DNA from: Phytophthora sp. 'mugwort'
Lineage: Eukaryota; Oomycota; Peronosporomycetes; Peronosporales; Peronosporaceae
NCBI GenBank assembly: GCA_033558025.1
Contig: JAUCEF010000005.1
Location: 2,294,001 to 2,358,000, forward strand
Direction: 5' to 3'
Length of the DNA: 64,000 nucleotides
The notes beneath the pieces are model-generated. The model was not told where the DNA came from. It did not search any database and was given only the letters and a program-made list of their open reading frames with translations. The translations under genes were made by a program, and so were the position numbers. Shown piece after piece: positions 33,511-45,379 of this stretch. Position 1 is the stretch's first letter; each line of letters starts with the position of its first letter.

Positions 33511-34226
33511 GATGACGACCCACCCGACGTTCGACGTGGATCGTCGAAGCTGTACCATGATCCGCAGGGACCAACACCTAGTAGGCTACGCGCGGAAGGG
33601 AGGCCAGCTCCTGGAAACGAGGCTGCATCTTCACCGCCTGAGAGTGCCCAGGGCCAGAAGCCCAGGTCCCTCGCGAGACCACGGAAGGTGCTCCATACAA
33701 AATAACCCCGGCTGCATACGACTAGTATGAGCCATATCGGTAAGGCTGAGAGTACGCAGGAGTAGCTCCCGCCGGGGGCAAAAGGTCCCGATATAGTTGC
33801 ATCTCCCTCTGGACACGGTCCACGGACGTTCAACGGACATCCAGACGTCGGAAGGCCTTGTCCATGTCAGAGGTCCGACGGTCGACCCGACCTTCAAGGG
33901 CCGATAAGTCGTTTGTCAGACGACTCAAGTCGTCATGGACCGGCCCAAGGGATCCCAGAGTTCCCGGTCTGGCCGGCTGCACTCCCGCCCTCATCGACGC
34001 CAAGCGCAATCTCCAGCGCAAGGACTCGACGACGAAGAGCGGAGTCCTCAACAGCTCGAGGTGGAGCTAAAGGTGGCACACCAGGTCCAGAGCTGGACCG
34101 TTGGGGCGGTGCCTCATATCGTACTCGTACGAGGGCATCGCCGCCTTTCCTCGATCGTAATGGGGAGATTAACTACAACGCGGAGCGTGTGCTCCAGGGG
34201 AGGCACGTTCACGGCAAGCCCAGCTC

Positions 34227-34355
34227 CGCGTGAAGTGGAGCGAGGGGGGATACTCAGAGGCTGAGGGCTCCTGGGAGCCGATTGAACGGCGCCAGGCTGA
34301 TTACCCAAAGGCTGCCGCGATCTGGAAACATAATCGGCGACGGCGTCGTAAGTAG
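34227..34355 (+). pseudogene. Chromodomain-like tail of the gypsy polyprotein
   Basis: The frame reads RVKWSEGGYSEAEGSWEPIE and continues with DYPKAAAIWKHNRRRRRK to a stop. The V.W.G......SWEP pattern is the chromodomain fold of chromovirus integrases, which targets insertion to modified chromatin. It follows the integrase region as expected. Confidence 0.65.
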
Positions 34356-34429
34356 TTCATGCTGTCTTGCCTGAACGGGTACTAAGACCATGCCCACCCT
34401 CATCATGAGCGCTAAAAACAGGATGTTTC

Positions 34430-35716
34430 TGCAGTTCTTTAGCGAGCTGTCGTTTGCTTATCACATGGGCAAACTCAATGCGGAGATCTCGGAGACCGAG
34501 TATATCCTCCAACATGAGATCCGCCGGAGAACATCAAGTTGCCCTTGTGAGCAGCGCGTAGCTGACCACTTCCAGGATACGGCCTCGGCCTCCTGGAAAG
34601 AGTCACAATGCGGAGGAATTACGGAGGGGTGCCCCCACGCACGTCGAAGTCCCGACCGGAGCTCAGGCTTCTTTCGCCGACTCGTGAACTCTTTGAAAGG
34701 GATGTGGTGCGGTGCCAGGAGAAGCACTTACCCGCATACAAGTTCTGTTGGAACATGGGCTGCCCACCAGGTCGCTCATACGCGCCTTCGGAAGAGCGGC
34801 CGCCGAGGGGCACACGAGGCGGCTGGAGCTGATCTATGTATGTGTCAGCTCCGTGGGACTCCTCTCGAGAGAAATACCCAGGAGCGTAAGGAGGTCCCCC
34901 ATGGCGAGGAGATTAATACTACTTGCAGCGACTGGGTCGCCGGGACGCGCACTCCCTTTTGACGGGCTGCCTGTCAATCCAACTGCTGCCCATCGAGATC
35001 GCTCGAGATCTCTCGGTCCATTTGGCCTCTTCCTCCTCGTCAGAAGAAGAACTGAAGAGGCCCCTCTCCGTTTTGTAACTGATGGCCCCCAACTCTTTAT
35101 GGACTGGAGACCGGATAAGCAACTTTCGGGGCTGCTGCTGCCTTCGCAGCCTTGACGCAGACAGACGCCTCAGCAAGCGTCAAGTTCTTGATCGGAAGAC
35201 GAGGTTTTCTTCATCCTTCTTGGGTGATCCAGGACTCCACTGAGGTTCAGGCGTCTTAGACTCGTCGCCACCGTCGCCATGCCGGCTGGATAGAGGCGTA
35301 CGCGATCCAAGCGAATCGGATTGACTCAGGTCACCATCAGACCGATTGATGATCGCGGAGGTCATTGTCACCCCCAGGACATGGGAGACTTGTCCGAGTC
35401 CTCCTCAGAGTTCACAAGGAGCTCAGGAACCTCCGCAGGCGGCTCGGGCGCCAGCGAAGTCACCTTGGGTGCCACCTTGGTGGGTCCCTTAGAAACAGAG
35501 TTTTTGCCAGACGGCTTAGAGCGCTTAGCATGCTGCTTGAAAGCAACAGGCTTAGCAGGCGCTTACGCACCGCTGCTAGACCGAGTCTTGGTCATACTTG
35601 AGGCCGACGTGGAGGCCGAGAAGAAGAGGGCACGTGGAAGTGTTCGGGGCTCAAACGGAAATTACCCAGGTGCGGAAACTAACCGCAGGGAGGTCGATGT
35701 CTTTCGACTTGGATAG
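34430..35716 (-). pseudogene. Antisense gag-like retroelement fragment
   Basis: Minus-strand frames read, 5' to 3': AKPVAFKQHAKRSKPSGKNS, a Pro/Glu-rich stretch ending SDKSPMSWG, then SDGDLSQSDSLGSRTPLSS, FSSSSDEEEEAKWTERSR, and further PPYAPGYFSREESHGADTYI and CFSWHRTTSLSKSSRVGER. These charged, low-complexity pieces resemble the N-terminal gag region of oomycete gypsy polyproteins. No knuckle or pol domain is attached. The assignment is by character rather than a firm motif, and the orientation is opposite to the adjacent gypsy element. Confidence 0.4.
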
Positions 35717-35814
35717 TGCAAGGCGGTGACTTCCTTTCACTCATCCTGGATGGTTGATACACCGAACCTAAGTGGGGGAGGATGTAGCAGGTTACATGAA
35801 GAGTGCCAAGTCTC

Positions 35815-37460
35815 TAATTAATGTCGGGTGATGTGGCAGGTGCCTTCCGCCACATTGCTATCCATGCCGATCGTGTGGGACTTGACGCGAGTACAATCTC
35901 TGAATTGGGACTTCTTATTATCAATTTGTGTTGTCCGTTCTGTTGGACACTCTCATCGCAACATTACTGGACCTCAGGTGAGGCAATTAGCCATTTGTAT
36001 GCTTCTTCCTCCCCGAAATGGCAGCTCCTACCACACGAAGGCGCACATACTTTTGATTCGAAAACATGGTGCGATGATCACAACCTGAACGAACCAGATA
36101 TTGGATCCAGGCTACCGGAGGAACATCTTGCCATTCGACGATCTATGACGACAATTCTCGGCCCAGAAGCAGTGAACGAGGAGAAGTTTACTTTGTGGGA
36201 AAGCGAAGGCAAATTGCTGGGGCTAATGTGGGACATCTCCGGCTCATCTCTCCCAAAGCCACCGGAAAAAAGTAGCTAAGGCTTTACTCCGCATCAATGA
36301 CATACTGCACAGCAGCAGCACATAGAAGGGGCCGCTAACATCATAGCTGACGCGGTATCACGGGTGTGGCAATCGACGCAACATTGGCTAACATTTACTA
36401 ATCTTGCTTTGGGTGGTCACATTTCGAGTTACCGACCAACTCAAGAAATCTCTCACGCGTCTGGGCGCGGTTTTGCGCTCAGGAGCCCTTGCGGATTCGT
36501 CTGGAGAACATTATTGGCGATACTGGAAACAATAGATCGATTGGTACCAATGGATGACATGTTCGTGTTGGCTGCCTACAAATCATTTGAACGCCAATGC
36601 TGCGCAACTGGGGGCTTTTGAAGTGTATCGGTGGAGATTTGGGATGAACAGAGCAGAAACCGGTAACACATACTCGCCAATTTGCTCCAAGTCGTGTGCC
36701 TTGAGGTGGTACCATCGAAACAGCGCAGGGTATGACCCCGGTGTAATTGCCAATCATGCTATCCTGCTACGAGGATTTCGGCGGTTCACATCACCGGTTG
36801 TCATGCCGTATCCGGTTTTGGTTCACCTACTGCACGCGATTTACCGCAGGGTGGACCTGCAGCATGCTCGCGTTCGCTTATTATAAGGTTGATCTACTGC
36901 TAGGATATGTTTTTCCTGTTGAAGATCGGAGTAACTGTACATCGGACGTCATCATCAGGCTTACGCACTGAAGCTGAGGAGATTTCCTTCTACGATGGGA
37001 TAGGCGGTCAGTGTAAGTAAGCCACGCAAAGATCAACAGGTGGTGGTAGTACTTATGGGAGCGCAACATAACAAGTATGCCGCGAGGAACTCCGATTTCA
37101 TGATAAGTCTGGTGATAAAATCATTTGCCCAGTTCGGCGGCGCGATGCATTATCAAGGGTGCCAAGGTGTTTAGTACTGCACCAGACCGCGGCACTTTCT
37201 ACAGGTACTGGATCAGGTAAAATATATGGCTATAACAATCAAGTCATCTGCGGGAGAATGCGGCATGGACCCTGCTCGATTTTCAACGCACTCGGTCCGT
37301 GTCGGTGGTGCAACGGTGCCATTAAACGCAGGTGCTGACCGACTTGCAATCAAGGTCATGTATCGATGGCTATCGAACGCCGTTGCGGAATAGCCCGTGC
37401 TGACAGCTCAAGGTTCCTCTGAACTGTCAAAACTTTATGTGCTGAGTTGGCCAGCTGCTA
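35815..37460 (+). mobile_element. DIRS-type retrotransposon remnant (RT, RNase H, tyrosine recombinase)
   Basis: The RT part starts MSGDVAGAFRHIAIHADRVG and has the catalytic WCDDHNL (about 36069-36089) in an open frame 35821-36279, then KLLGLMWDI. A short IIADAVSRVW block fits the end of the RNase H region. Later frames (37240-37390) give a tyrosine-recombinase C-terminus, RFSTHSVRVGGATVPLNAGA and VMYRWLSNAVAE, with the Arg of the H-x-x-R box kept. RT plus tyrosine recombinase in place of a DDE integrase defines DIRS-like elements. Stops and frameshifts are present throughout. Confidence 0.75.
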
Positions 37461-38096
37461 CAGAAGATGTTTCCAAACCGACTCCGATTTATTTCGCGGT
37501 CCAGCAGCATCGTTTCGGTTAGGGGGTACCGGCATTCGTCACCCACGACGAAACATAAATCGATTCCCCCGCTCGCTAGCGAATTTTGGAAATGGTCGGT
37601 TTTGAAACGAACTATTACCTCGAAGAGAGAGAAGGGCAGCGGCAACACGTTGGCTTCCCGATCACGCTAGAGATTGAGAATAGGCTAATCATTTCGAAAG
37701 CTCATTTGTAGTGCGCAACCCGCCTCACCCACGAAAAGAAATGAACTGATTTCCCCCACTCGCTAGCGATTGTTGGAAATGATCATCACGACGTACCTGG
37801 CAGAACTAAGTTATCAGGTGCGGCGAATGAGCGAATAGCGCTCGTATACAATTACGGGGGGAGGGGGACTGCGATGAACGTAGGGGGGGGGGGGGGGGTA
37901 AGCATACTGAGCCATTGCCATTTGCCGCGGCATGGTGTCGTCTAACACAATCTTGGCATAAACAAGCTTCTGACTTATAACAGCGGTCACAGAGAATGTC
38001 CTATCCTGCAATATCCAGGTCTAACTCGGATGAGACTTTTTCATCTCCACTTTTATTTTTCTACCTAGATCTTCTGAATTCTTCCATGCGTCCGCG
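37461..38096. repeat. Unassigned stretch with a diverged direct repeat
   Basis: CCCCCGCTCGCTAGCG...TTTTGGAAATGGTC (about 37565-37596) recurs as CCCCCACTCGCTAGCG...TGTTGGAAATGATC (about 37755-37785). It lies just downstream of the tyrosine recombinase, where DIRS/Ngaro elements carry split direct repeats; the link is inferred. A G run at 37882-37898 follows. No gene seen. Confidence 0.45.
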
Positions 38097-38760
38097 CTAC
38101 AGCACCTCACACTTGAGCAGCTCCAACATGTTGATAGCTGCGTTCACGTCCCGGTCCCAGTTTCTGGCATTGCAATCATCGTGGTCGCAGTGTTGCACGT
38201 CTTGTTCTCGAACTGCACCTCGGCTTGGTTCCGCGACAGAACTACGCCCTTGCGCTTTCTCCTCTTCGCGAGCTTGACGTCCACGCAGTACTCGACCGGC
38301 GAAAACGTCTGGTGGCACTGCGAATAGAGCTTGCTCGTCCTCAACCCGTCCATGTAGACACCATTGTGCGCTTCCGCAGCGACTGCTTCAGTCCTTTCAA
38401 CTGACTAGGGCGTGAGCCTTGATACCTTTACGCCTGCCCAGTCACCAAACGCTGTGCACGTCGAACGCGCGGCCTTAAGAACGATCTGCCTGGCGGTTTC
38501 GCTCACTGCCACTCGCGCCGTGTGCTTCTAGAACAACTTCCACTTGAGAAACGGTCGCACATGAGAGAAGATGGTCAGGTATGCAGCATGCTACCAGAAG
38601 TACGCCAGCCGCTCTGGGTACTGGTCGGAGCTAGCACTTTTTAATGAGGGCATCTCTGCAATGATATTCTTGTATTATGGGTGCAGCCGCTTCTGCTCGT
38701 CGTTCCACGCGCGAAAGCGGGCACTACAATCGTGTGCATCGCACCGCACTGTTGTTCGGG
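38097..38760 (-). pseudogene. Fanzor/TnpB-family RNA-guided nuclease relic
   Basis: Minus-strand frames read RFRAWNDEQKRLHP, AEMPSLKSASSDQYPERLAY, HVRPFLKWKLF, then STCTAFGDWAGVKV, DGLRTSKLYSQCHQTFSPVE, and after a frameshift near 38205 CDHDDCNARNWDRDVNAAIN. The C-terminal zinc-ribbon pairs of cysteines followed by RDVNAAINML is the TnpB/Fanzor RuvC-III signature with its catalytic Asp. The usual RuvC-II glutamate, before RTSK, is Gly here. Stops occur near 38670, 38600, 38530 and 38405. Live Fanzors are eukaryotic homologues of TnpB that cut DNA guided by a small omega RNA. No intact guide-RNA end could be seen. Confidence 0.7.
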
Positions 38761-39082
38761 GCTGGCGTTTTCGCAGCTGCGGTGGATTAAGTCAAAGTTA
38801 TGAAAGATGCATGCAAATGTTTTGTTAAGACGACACCTTGTCGCGGGAAATGCTCAGTATGCTTAACCCCTCCTGCGTTCATCGCAGCCCCCCGTAGCCT
38901 TCTGCATCGGCTGCGGGACTGTTCGCTCATTCACCGCACCTGACAACTTAGTTATGCCTGTAGGCGGAGGTTTCACTCATTCTTTGACGATTAATGCAAT
39001 CTATCTGTTATGTACTACCTGTCTTTCGAAGTAGACTAATGGACCGGCAAAAGGACACGTCTTCCTTAGTGGGCCACCTCAG

Positions 39083-40020
39083 CTAGTCCGTAACCTGGTC
39101 TTTGACGCTAGCTACAGTCGACGCACGCCACAGGGGCATGTTAGCACGGAGGAACGTTAGCATCTCAGAGTTCGCCGACAAATGCAGCTGCGCTAGGGGG
39201 GTCAGGATCAACTTGCACTGCGAGAAAAGCCGCTCTACAGTGCTCGAAGTAAACGGGATGAGCGACACGAGCTTGCTGTACTTCTCCTCGGAGTAGTCTT
39301 CCTTCTGCTTATTGGATTATCTCGCAGAATCTCCGCAGCGTTAGACATTCTCACGGGACTTGCGCTTGGGCTTAGCCGTCTCCGTCAACTGGAAGGTCTG
39401 TAGCGCTTGCTTCTTTGCGGTATTCAAGGCCTGCCCGTTGATCCACTTGACAACAGCTGCTTCGAAGACAGGAGAATGTACAATCTTGGCCCGGGCTTGA
39501 GGTAATTCCCATCACTTGAAACTCCGCCTTGACCGAATCGAACAGACTCGCGCCTGAGCCATATTCATGTATTCTTGTCGTAGGTAATTGTATATGCTGC
39601 TTAGCTTGTTGAGATCTTCACAGAAAGTGACAAGTATGTGATGGTGGCACCCGTTGCACCGTCTCTTCCACAGCATCCCCACCTTCTTTATCTTGGGAAT
39701 AATACGGACGTAGCGCTCCACCATAGCGAATAATGAAGACCAGCGGGTTATGCTGCGCTTCAGGGGGCAGATATCCGTATGCTTATTAGGTCCGCGAAGC
39801 TGTTGACTTCCGCAGCTGGGAAATCAGCGAGTTGACACCCTCCAGAAGATCCTCATAGTCTGCGTAGAACGTGTTGGCTGGCAGCCCGGTTAAACCTGTG
39901 GCTAGCGCAGCCCACAATAGGAATTCGAGCTTTGATGTAATAGCCTCGTTTGTCGCGCTGTTGTCCGGAACGAGGAAGCGCACTATTTCAAGCGTCTTGT
40001 TGTAGACGTGAGTACGACCT
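39083..40020 (-). pseudogene. Second hAT transposase relic (C-terminal half)
   Basis: Minus-strand pieces read MRFLVPDNSATNEAITSKLE, MVERYVRIIPKIKKV, FCEDLNKLSSIYNYL and, at the end, STVERLFSQCKLILTPL with FLRANMPLW. The last is the hAT C-terminal dimerisation signature. It differs in sequence from the nested hAT element at 27366-29884, so a separate family. Stops and frameshifts between pieces; no N-terminal zinc finger found. Confidence 0.7.
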
Positions 40021-40393
40021 CTACATTACAATCTGAAGTCGACCTAGATGTGGACGACAACTGACTGCAGCCATTCGTGCACGGTAAACTGGTTCGCGTT
40101 TACCAATTGTCTTATGAAAATATTGTTTTGCAATTATTATAGGTATCTGATACTATACTGCTCTTGTAGATGCAAAAAATAAATCATTTCCACTTATAAA
40201 TACCATAACTATCGTACGGATACTATTTTTCCAACCTCGTGTAAGATCTGCATCGTTGCAGATCTGAGCAAATGTGAACGTTCACCAACAAACCGGCGGA
40301 CTCGGTCGGCTAACAGTTCTCAGATCCCATGTCTTGCTACATTCTATCCTACACGATAACGGCCCCTCCCCGTGCAACGTCATAATGATCGCC

Positions 40394-40420
40394 AGAGTAG
40401 TACTCTTAGAGTACTACTCT
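40394..40420. repeat. Perfect 13 bp inverted repeat (hairpin)
   Basis: AGAGTAGTACTCT, one T, then AGAGTACTACTCT. Located 61 bases outside the 3' LTR of the Copia element. Could be a small foldback remnant or chance; no function is shown. Confidence 0.6.
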
Positions 40421-40481
40421 ATGAGTACACACGAAATCTCATAATTTGTACATATATATGCACTATATGCCACATCAAAAG

Positions 40482-40713
40482 TGCGGAGGCATCTCGACAC
40501 AGTGCAGAATAGGAACGGGGGGATTTGGCAAGCAGAGAAGAGAAACAATTGGAAAGTGAGATTAAGTTAGGAGCTCGAGCAGAGCTCAGAGAGAGTATAC
40601 ATGGAGGCCTAGCGACCACCAATATGAAACCTATCAGATCTAGACATTCTAGAACTTATCCTAACTTGTAGGTTGGAAGTGTGTAAGTAATGTGCAGGTG
40701 ACTAACAATCACA
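40482..40713 (-). repeat. 3' LTR of the Copia element
   Basis: 232 bases, TGTGATTGTTAGTCACC...CTCCGCA on the minus strand. Alignable along its whole length with the other LTR with scattered substitutions and small gaps. Confidence 0.88.
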
Positions 40714-41289
40714 CTCCCCCTGTCACCAAAAACCATCACTTGTGACACTAAAAACTGCCACTTTGCGTGGGGTTTTGATATTGATAAAAGCTAAACCGCT
40801 CGAGCAAGAAGAGATCTAGAATCTAGAAACGTGGTTGCTGCTCAGGCGTTCCTACAGTTAATTCTGTAAAGGGTCTGACAACACGTGAGTTTGATTTGGC
40901 CCATCCTTCCTTTTTTAAAAAAATAGTTTAGTACAGTTTCATCAGTAGTGGATCCTGCGCCCAATCCCCAGCCTCTTGCGTCGCCTTCGCGCGAGGAAGG
41001 GAAAGAAGAGCACGAGGAGCCGCACAAAAAGGTCGGGCTGTATTTGGTGCCGTATAGCGGCGTTCTCAATGTTCTCACCATATAATTCTTGGGTAATTGT
41101 TGTGTTTGGTGGTGTGCACTAGCACCTAGTAATTATCTCATTTTCTCAAAGGTTGGCTTGGTTATAGCCTTTGCAAAAATATCTGCGCACATTTTCGCTT
41201 GGTTTACAGTAGTTGATGATAAACTCGTTTCGCGACACCTTCTCCTGGATGAATGTCGATGTGTTTGCTCCGCCGTGTAGAAGAGGTTG

Positions 41290-44200
41290 TTACATATCTT
41301 TATGCAGCTTTGTTTTTCTTCTAAGATCAACGTGGGGTTTAGTGCTGTCGCAGCCGAGTTCTCTTAGTAGTAGCTTGCGATATACGAGCTCTTGCATGCA
41401 GTAAGTCAGTGTAATGTACTCAGCTTCTGTCGTTGACAGTACGACGATGTGGTGGCGATGTGACATCCAACTAATAGGACTATTGCAGAACTTGGTGTAT
41501 GTAACCACCGATGCAGCGCCGTGTGTCTTGGCATGCTGCATAGTCTGAGTCCGTGTATGCCATCAGATATTCATCTGACTGTAGGAGCTCCAGATTCTCC
41601 ACTCCACCTAGAGTGATGTTAAGTCCTTTGTGCCATTGAGGTAATGCAGACCGTGCTTAACAGCGTTCCAGTGAGGCAGTGTAGGATTCTCTAAGTATTG
41701 ACTGACTTCCCCGATGAAGTAGGCAATGTCAGGGCGAGTACCTGTCATCAGGCACATGAAGCTGCCTTGCCTACAGCTTTTCGGTACGGCTTGTTGACCA
41801 TGATGGCTTTAGCTTCATCGTCAGTAGGCCCGTCTGTCGCGCTTAGTTTATTTGCGATTGTGGTGCTCTTTGGGTAGCTGTCTAGCATCGAGAATCCCCC
41901 CTCTGTCAAGCACTTTGGTGGCACAGCGCTTCTGGTGTATAAAGATAGAGCGATTGGCGCGGTTCCGTTCGATGACCCAACCAAGGAGGTAGGATACTCC
42001 CACTAAATCGGTCATGTGGAACTCCGAACTCAAGGCCGATTTGACCCTAGCAACGACTAGTTTGGACGGGGGCATGATCAATAGGTCATCTCGTAGACCG
42101 AGATGTAACATGGTGCGTTGAATATACCCTTAAAGAACACGCAACGGTCCCTGACAAGGCGAGTGAAGCCGAGACGTTCGAGGTACTTAGCAAAGGTATA
42201 ATACCAGACACAAGGCGCTTGTTTGAGACCATAGAGGCTCTTACCAAGACGGCACACCATGCCGGGGTGGTCATTTGCGGTGAATCCCTCAGGCTGTTCC
42301 ATGAATATTTCTACGTCTAGTGAACCGTTGAGGAAAGCCGTCTCTACGTCCATCTGTTCAACCTCATAGTCAAGGATGGCTGCGAGCGTGAGCAGCACTT
42401 CCATTTGTACGACAGGAGAAGAGATTTCTGTGTAGTCAATGCCATACTTTTGTTGAGAACCTTTAATGACCAGGCGAGCTTTAAAGCGGACAACGCTACC
42501 AGTTTCATCGCGCTTACGCACGAAACCCCATCGGCACCGGAGAACCTTGCGGCTGTGCGGTCGCGGTACCAGTGTCCACGTCCGGTTTTCCATGAGTGAT
42601 GCATACTTGGAGAGAGCAGCAGCATGCCAGTCAGAAGCATAGGAGGATTGCATTGCGTTCTTATATGTCTTAGGTCGGGGTCATAGCGAGCAGCTAAGAG
42701 ACTAACGATGGTATTGTGCCGGGTATGTTCTTCTTCCAGGTCAACGAGTTCATTGAGCAGTAGAGCTTTAAAGTAGACTGCACGAGCGTCTTCTGTTTTG
42801 ACTTTATTAGTAGAAGTGGTATACACGTCAACACCAGTGGCCATCAAAGAAGCTTGATTCCGTTAAGAAGCCCACTCAGGGATGGAAGGAGTTCTTTGCG
42901 AACAGGTAAGGATGTGCTGAGCGGATAGGGGGTGGCCCGTTCGAGCCACGTCAGTCTTGGGAACGTGTCTTCATTGAACGTGACATCTCGGCTGTAAATG
43001 ATTCTGTTTCCCATCGTTCTGAGAAGGCGATAGCCTTTTTTGTTTTGTGGAAGGACGACAAACATGCACAGTTTAGCGCATGCCTCGAGTTTGTTGCTGT
43101 GCGGCTCTGGTGTAAGTGCAAACGCTGCATTATCGAACACCTTGATGTAAGTGCGAGATGGTTCCTGCTGTGCCAAAGCTCGTGGGGTAGGACCCCATCA
43201 GGGAGCACACTGCTGGTAGTCACGTTAATAAGGTGCGTAACATACTGGCAGCACTCCCCCTAAAGCTGGCGAGGTAGATCACCGTCAATTAGTAGAGCAC
43301 GCACGCGCTCGAGGACGGTACGCATCCGGCAGCAAAATTTTGCTGGGGCGTATACGCATTCGTGAACTAGGCATGGGTGCCGTATTGATCAAAGATGATC
43401 GTGCCTAGTTTTTCGTACTCTTTTCCGTTGTTGCTCTTTAGCCGCTGAACATCAGGATCATACTGATTGAATTGGGTTTCTAGTGTGCCAACCTCAATGT
43501 TGAAACGGGTTTTGGCCGCTTTACGGAGCTGCTCATAACAGTCATACAAGTCCGGCTTCCTCGCAACCACATATAGGTGCATGAAGCGCAAGTAGTCGTC
43601 GATGAACGTAATGAAATAGTGAGCTCCACTCAAACTGGGATAGGGCAAAGGACCATTGATATCAGAATGAACCTTTTCAGGAGGAGCTCTAGAGCGACCG
43701 ACATTTCTATTGAAAGGAGTACGGTGAGCTATCAGCAAAGCTGCACGATGGACAGAGTGTTTGGGGATCGCTGATGCTTGACAGAACGCCAGTTCTGGAG
43801 CCGCTTGGGTCCTAGAAATGGTCTGCATCACACGAAAGTTAGGGTGACCGAGACGTTTGTACAATAAGACATTTGGATCCATTGGTTGAGCCACAAGGGC
43901 GTTGGCGGGTTTATCTTCCGCAGGAGTCGAGGCCATGAGTGCGCTGGATGGCGTCTTGAGAGGCGTCTTGGTCATGAGCTGGAACAGGTCCATGTTGGCG
44001 GCGAGCTCGACATGGAGCTTGAAGTCCTTCCCCACGAAGAAGGTGCAGCATGAACGACTGAATACGAGGCGAATGCCCATTTTCAGGACTTGAGCAATGG
44101 ACAGAAGATCGAGCTTCATGTCAGGCACGTAGAGTACATCGCGGAATTCCAGTAGGCGCTTCATGCCGTTGGTGTCGGACACTTCAAGAATGACATCTCC

Positions 44201-45080
44201 ATTGCCGCGAATGGGTAGCGCTTTTTGCCGCCGACCATGATGACATTGGCGTACGACCTGATCTCCTTGAACCAGGATTCCTGGTAGGCAGCATGGCGAG
44301 TACGGCCGGAGTCAACCGTCCACGTAGGGTCATGGGGGTCGGTGCTCGCGGCTGAAAGGCCAATGTCTGGCATGGCGATAGTGGCGTAGGCGATGAGGCC
44401 GGCTTCACGTGAGCTAAACTGGCGCTGGAGGTCGTCAAAGTTGACCGGGTTACCGAAACGGTCGTAGATGTCTGGGGCCTTAGACCCGGCATCGTCGCGT
44501 TGGCCATGGCGCTGGCGATCGTCCGAGCGTTGGGTGCGCTGCTGCTTGGCCGGGAAAGGGTTGTGGTCATCACGAGGCCTGTGGTCAATGACGCCGAAGT
44601 TGGCCGGGAGGACCGTGCCGTCCTTCATTGTCACAGTGCGCAAGTGTTTCTGCAGCACACGACAGTCACGAATGCCGTCATAGATGACCCGGACTGCCCT
44701 TCGCAATGATGTACTTGCGCGTGGCGTAGTCATCCATCACCTTCCGTTCGATGCTAATCCTGAGGTCGGTATACGGGATGAACTTTTTGCTCAGCGTCAT
44801 CAGGGTCGGCGTCGTCGTTGGGGCAGTCGCCTGGAGGCAGCGTACCCATGTCGGAGAGCAGGACGTCCGACGAGGAGGGCGAGGGTGGGTGGGATGACTT
44901 GGGCATAGGCGGGTAGGGTTCTTCTCCGTCGGAGTTGTCAGCCGAGGAGTCGGAGTCGCCGTCGAATTCTTCTTCGTCAATGAATTCGAGGAGTTCTTGG
45001 CCGTCGGCGCAGCACGAATGCGCGCGTTCCAAACGGGGAAGTTGGAGCCGCTCAGGCGATGGAAAACTTCACCGGTTTTT
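41290..45080 (-). pseudogene. Copia polyprotein pseudogene (gag-protease-integrase-RT-RNase H)
   Basis: In order: gag start FHRLSGSNFPVWNARIRAA (about 45067) with an acidic stretch; protease VDSGRTRHA (44310); DVLYVPDMKLDLLSIAQ; integrase pre-core LLYKRLGHPNFRVMQ, core PPEKVHSDINGPLPYPSL and FITFIDDYLRFMHLY, with KSNNGKEY; RT TWTLVPRPHSRKVLRCRWGF, MDVETAFLNGSLD, SLYGLKQAPCVWY; a damaged catalytic box (LGLRDDLLI where YVDDLLI is normal); and RNase H VVLSTTEAEYITL near the end. Longest open frames are 271 and 191 codons; frameshifts and stops separate them. Not active. Confidence 0.88.
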
Positions 45081-45101
45081 CCCAACGTTGGGCTCGTAAC
45101 C

Positions 45102-45322
45102 TGTCGAGGCATCTCGACACTATGCATAAAAGGGACGGGGGACTTGGCAAAGCAGGGAAGAGGAAGAATTAGAAAGTGAAATTAAGATAAGAGAGCTCAG
45201 AGAGAGTACATGTGGAGGCCTAGCGACCACCAATCTGAACCTATCAGATCTAACATTCTAGAACTTATCCTAAATTGTAGGTTGGCGGTGGGTAAGTGGT
45301 GTGCAGGTGACCAACATTCACA
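45102..45322 (-). repeat. 5' LTR of the Copia element
   Basis: 221 bases, TGTGAATGTTGGTCACC...CTCGACA on the minus strand, followed directly by the primer-binding-like site. The TATA-like TTTTATGCATAG near its end may be a promoter remnant. Confidence 0.88.
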
Positions 45323-45379
45323 AAAAGCAGCCGACGTGCTTGTCTTCGTTTCGGTTTTATAATGCAAGTTGAAGTCGAC

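Larger units (their letters stand above)
25940..34355 (+). mobile_element. Decayed Ty3/gypsy retrotransposon with chromodomain-like end, split by a hAT element
   Basis: In order on the + strand: gag with a CCHC knuckle; aspartic protease (DSGAS); a 2.5 kb foreign insertion; reverse transcriptase (YFDDIFVHS); RNase H; integrase; and a chromodomain-like tail. The order RT-RNaseH-integrase is the Ty3/gypsy order and the final SWEPIE block is typical of chromoviruses. Many stops and frameshifts make it dead. I could not identify LTRs, so the outer limits are approximate. Confidence 0.8.
40482..45322 (-). mobile_element. Copia LTR retrotransposon with both LTRs and 5 bp duplication
   Basis: On the minus strand: 5' LTR (45322-45102), primer-binding-like GGTTACGAGCCCAACG, gag, protease, integrase, RT, RNase H, polypurine AGGGGGAG (about 40714-40721) and 3' LTR (40713-40482). 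LTRs begin TGTG and end CA. AAAAG borders both outer ends (40477-40481, 45323-45327), a 5 bp target duplication. Integrase before RT is the Ty1/Copia order. LTRs differ at many positions, so the insertion is old. Confidence 0.9.

Noticed and set aside
22613..45000. RxLR, Crinkler or other secreted effector genes, expected in transposon-rich oomycete regions
   Set aside because: No frame with a signal peptide followed by RxLR-EER or LFLAK-type motifs was seen.
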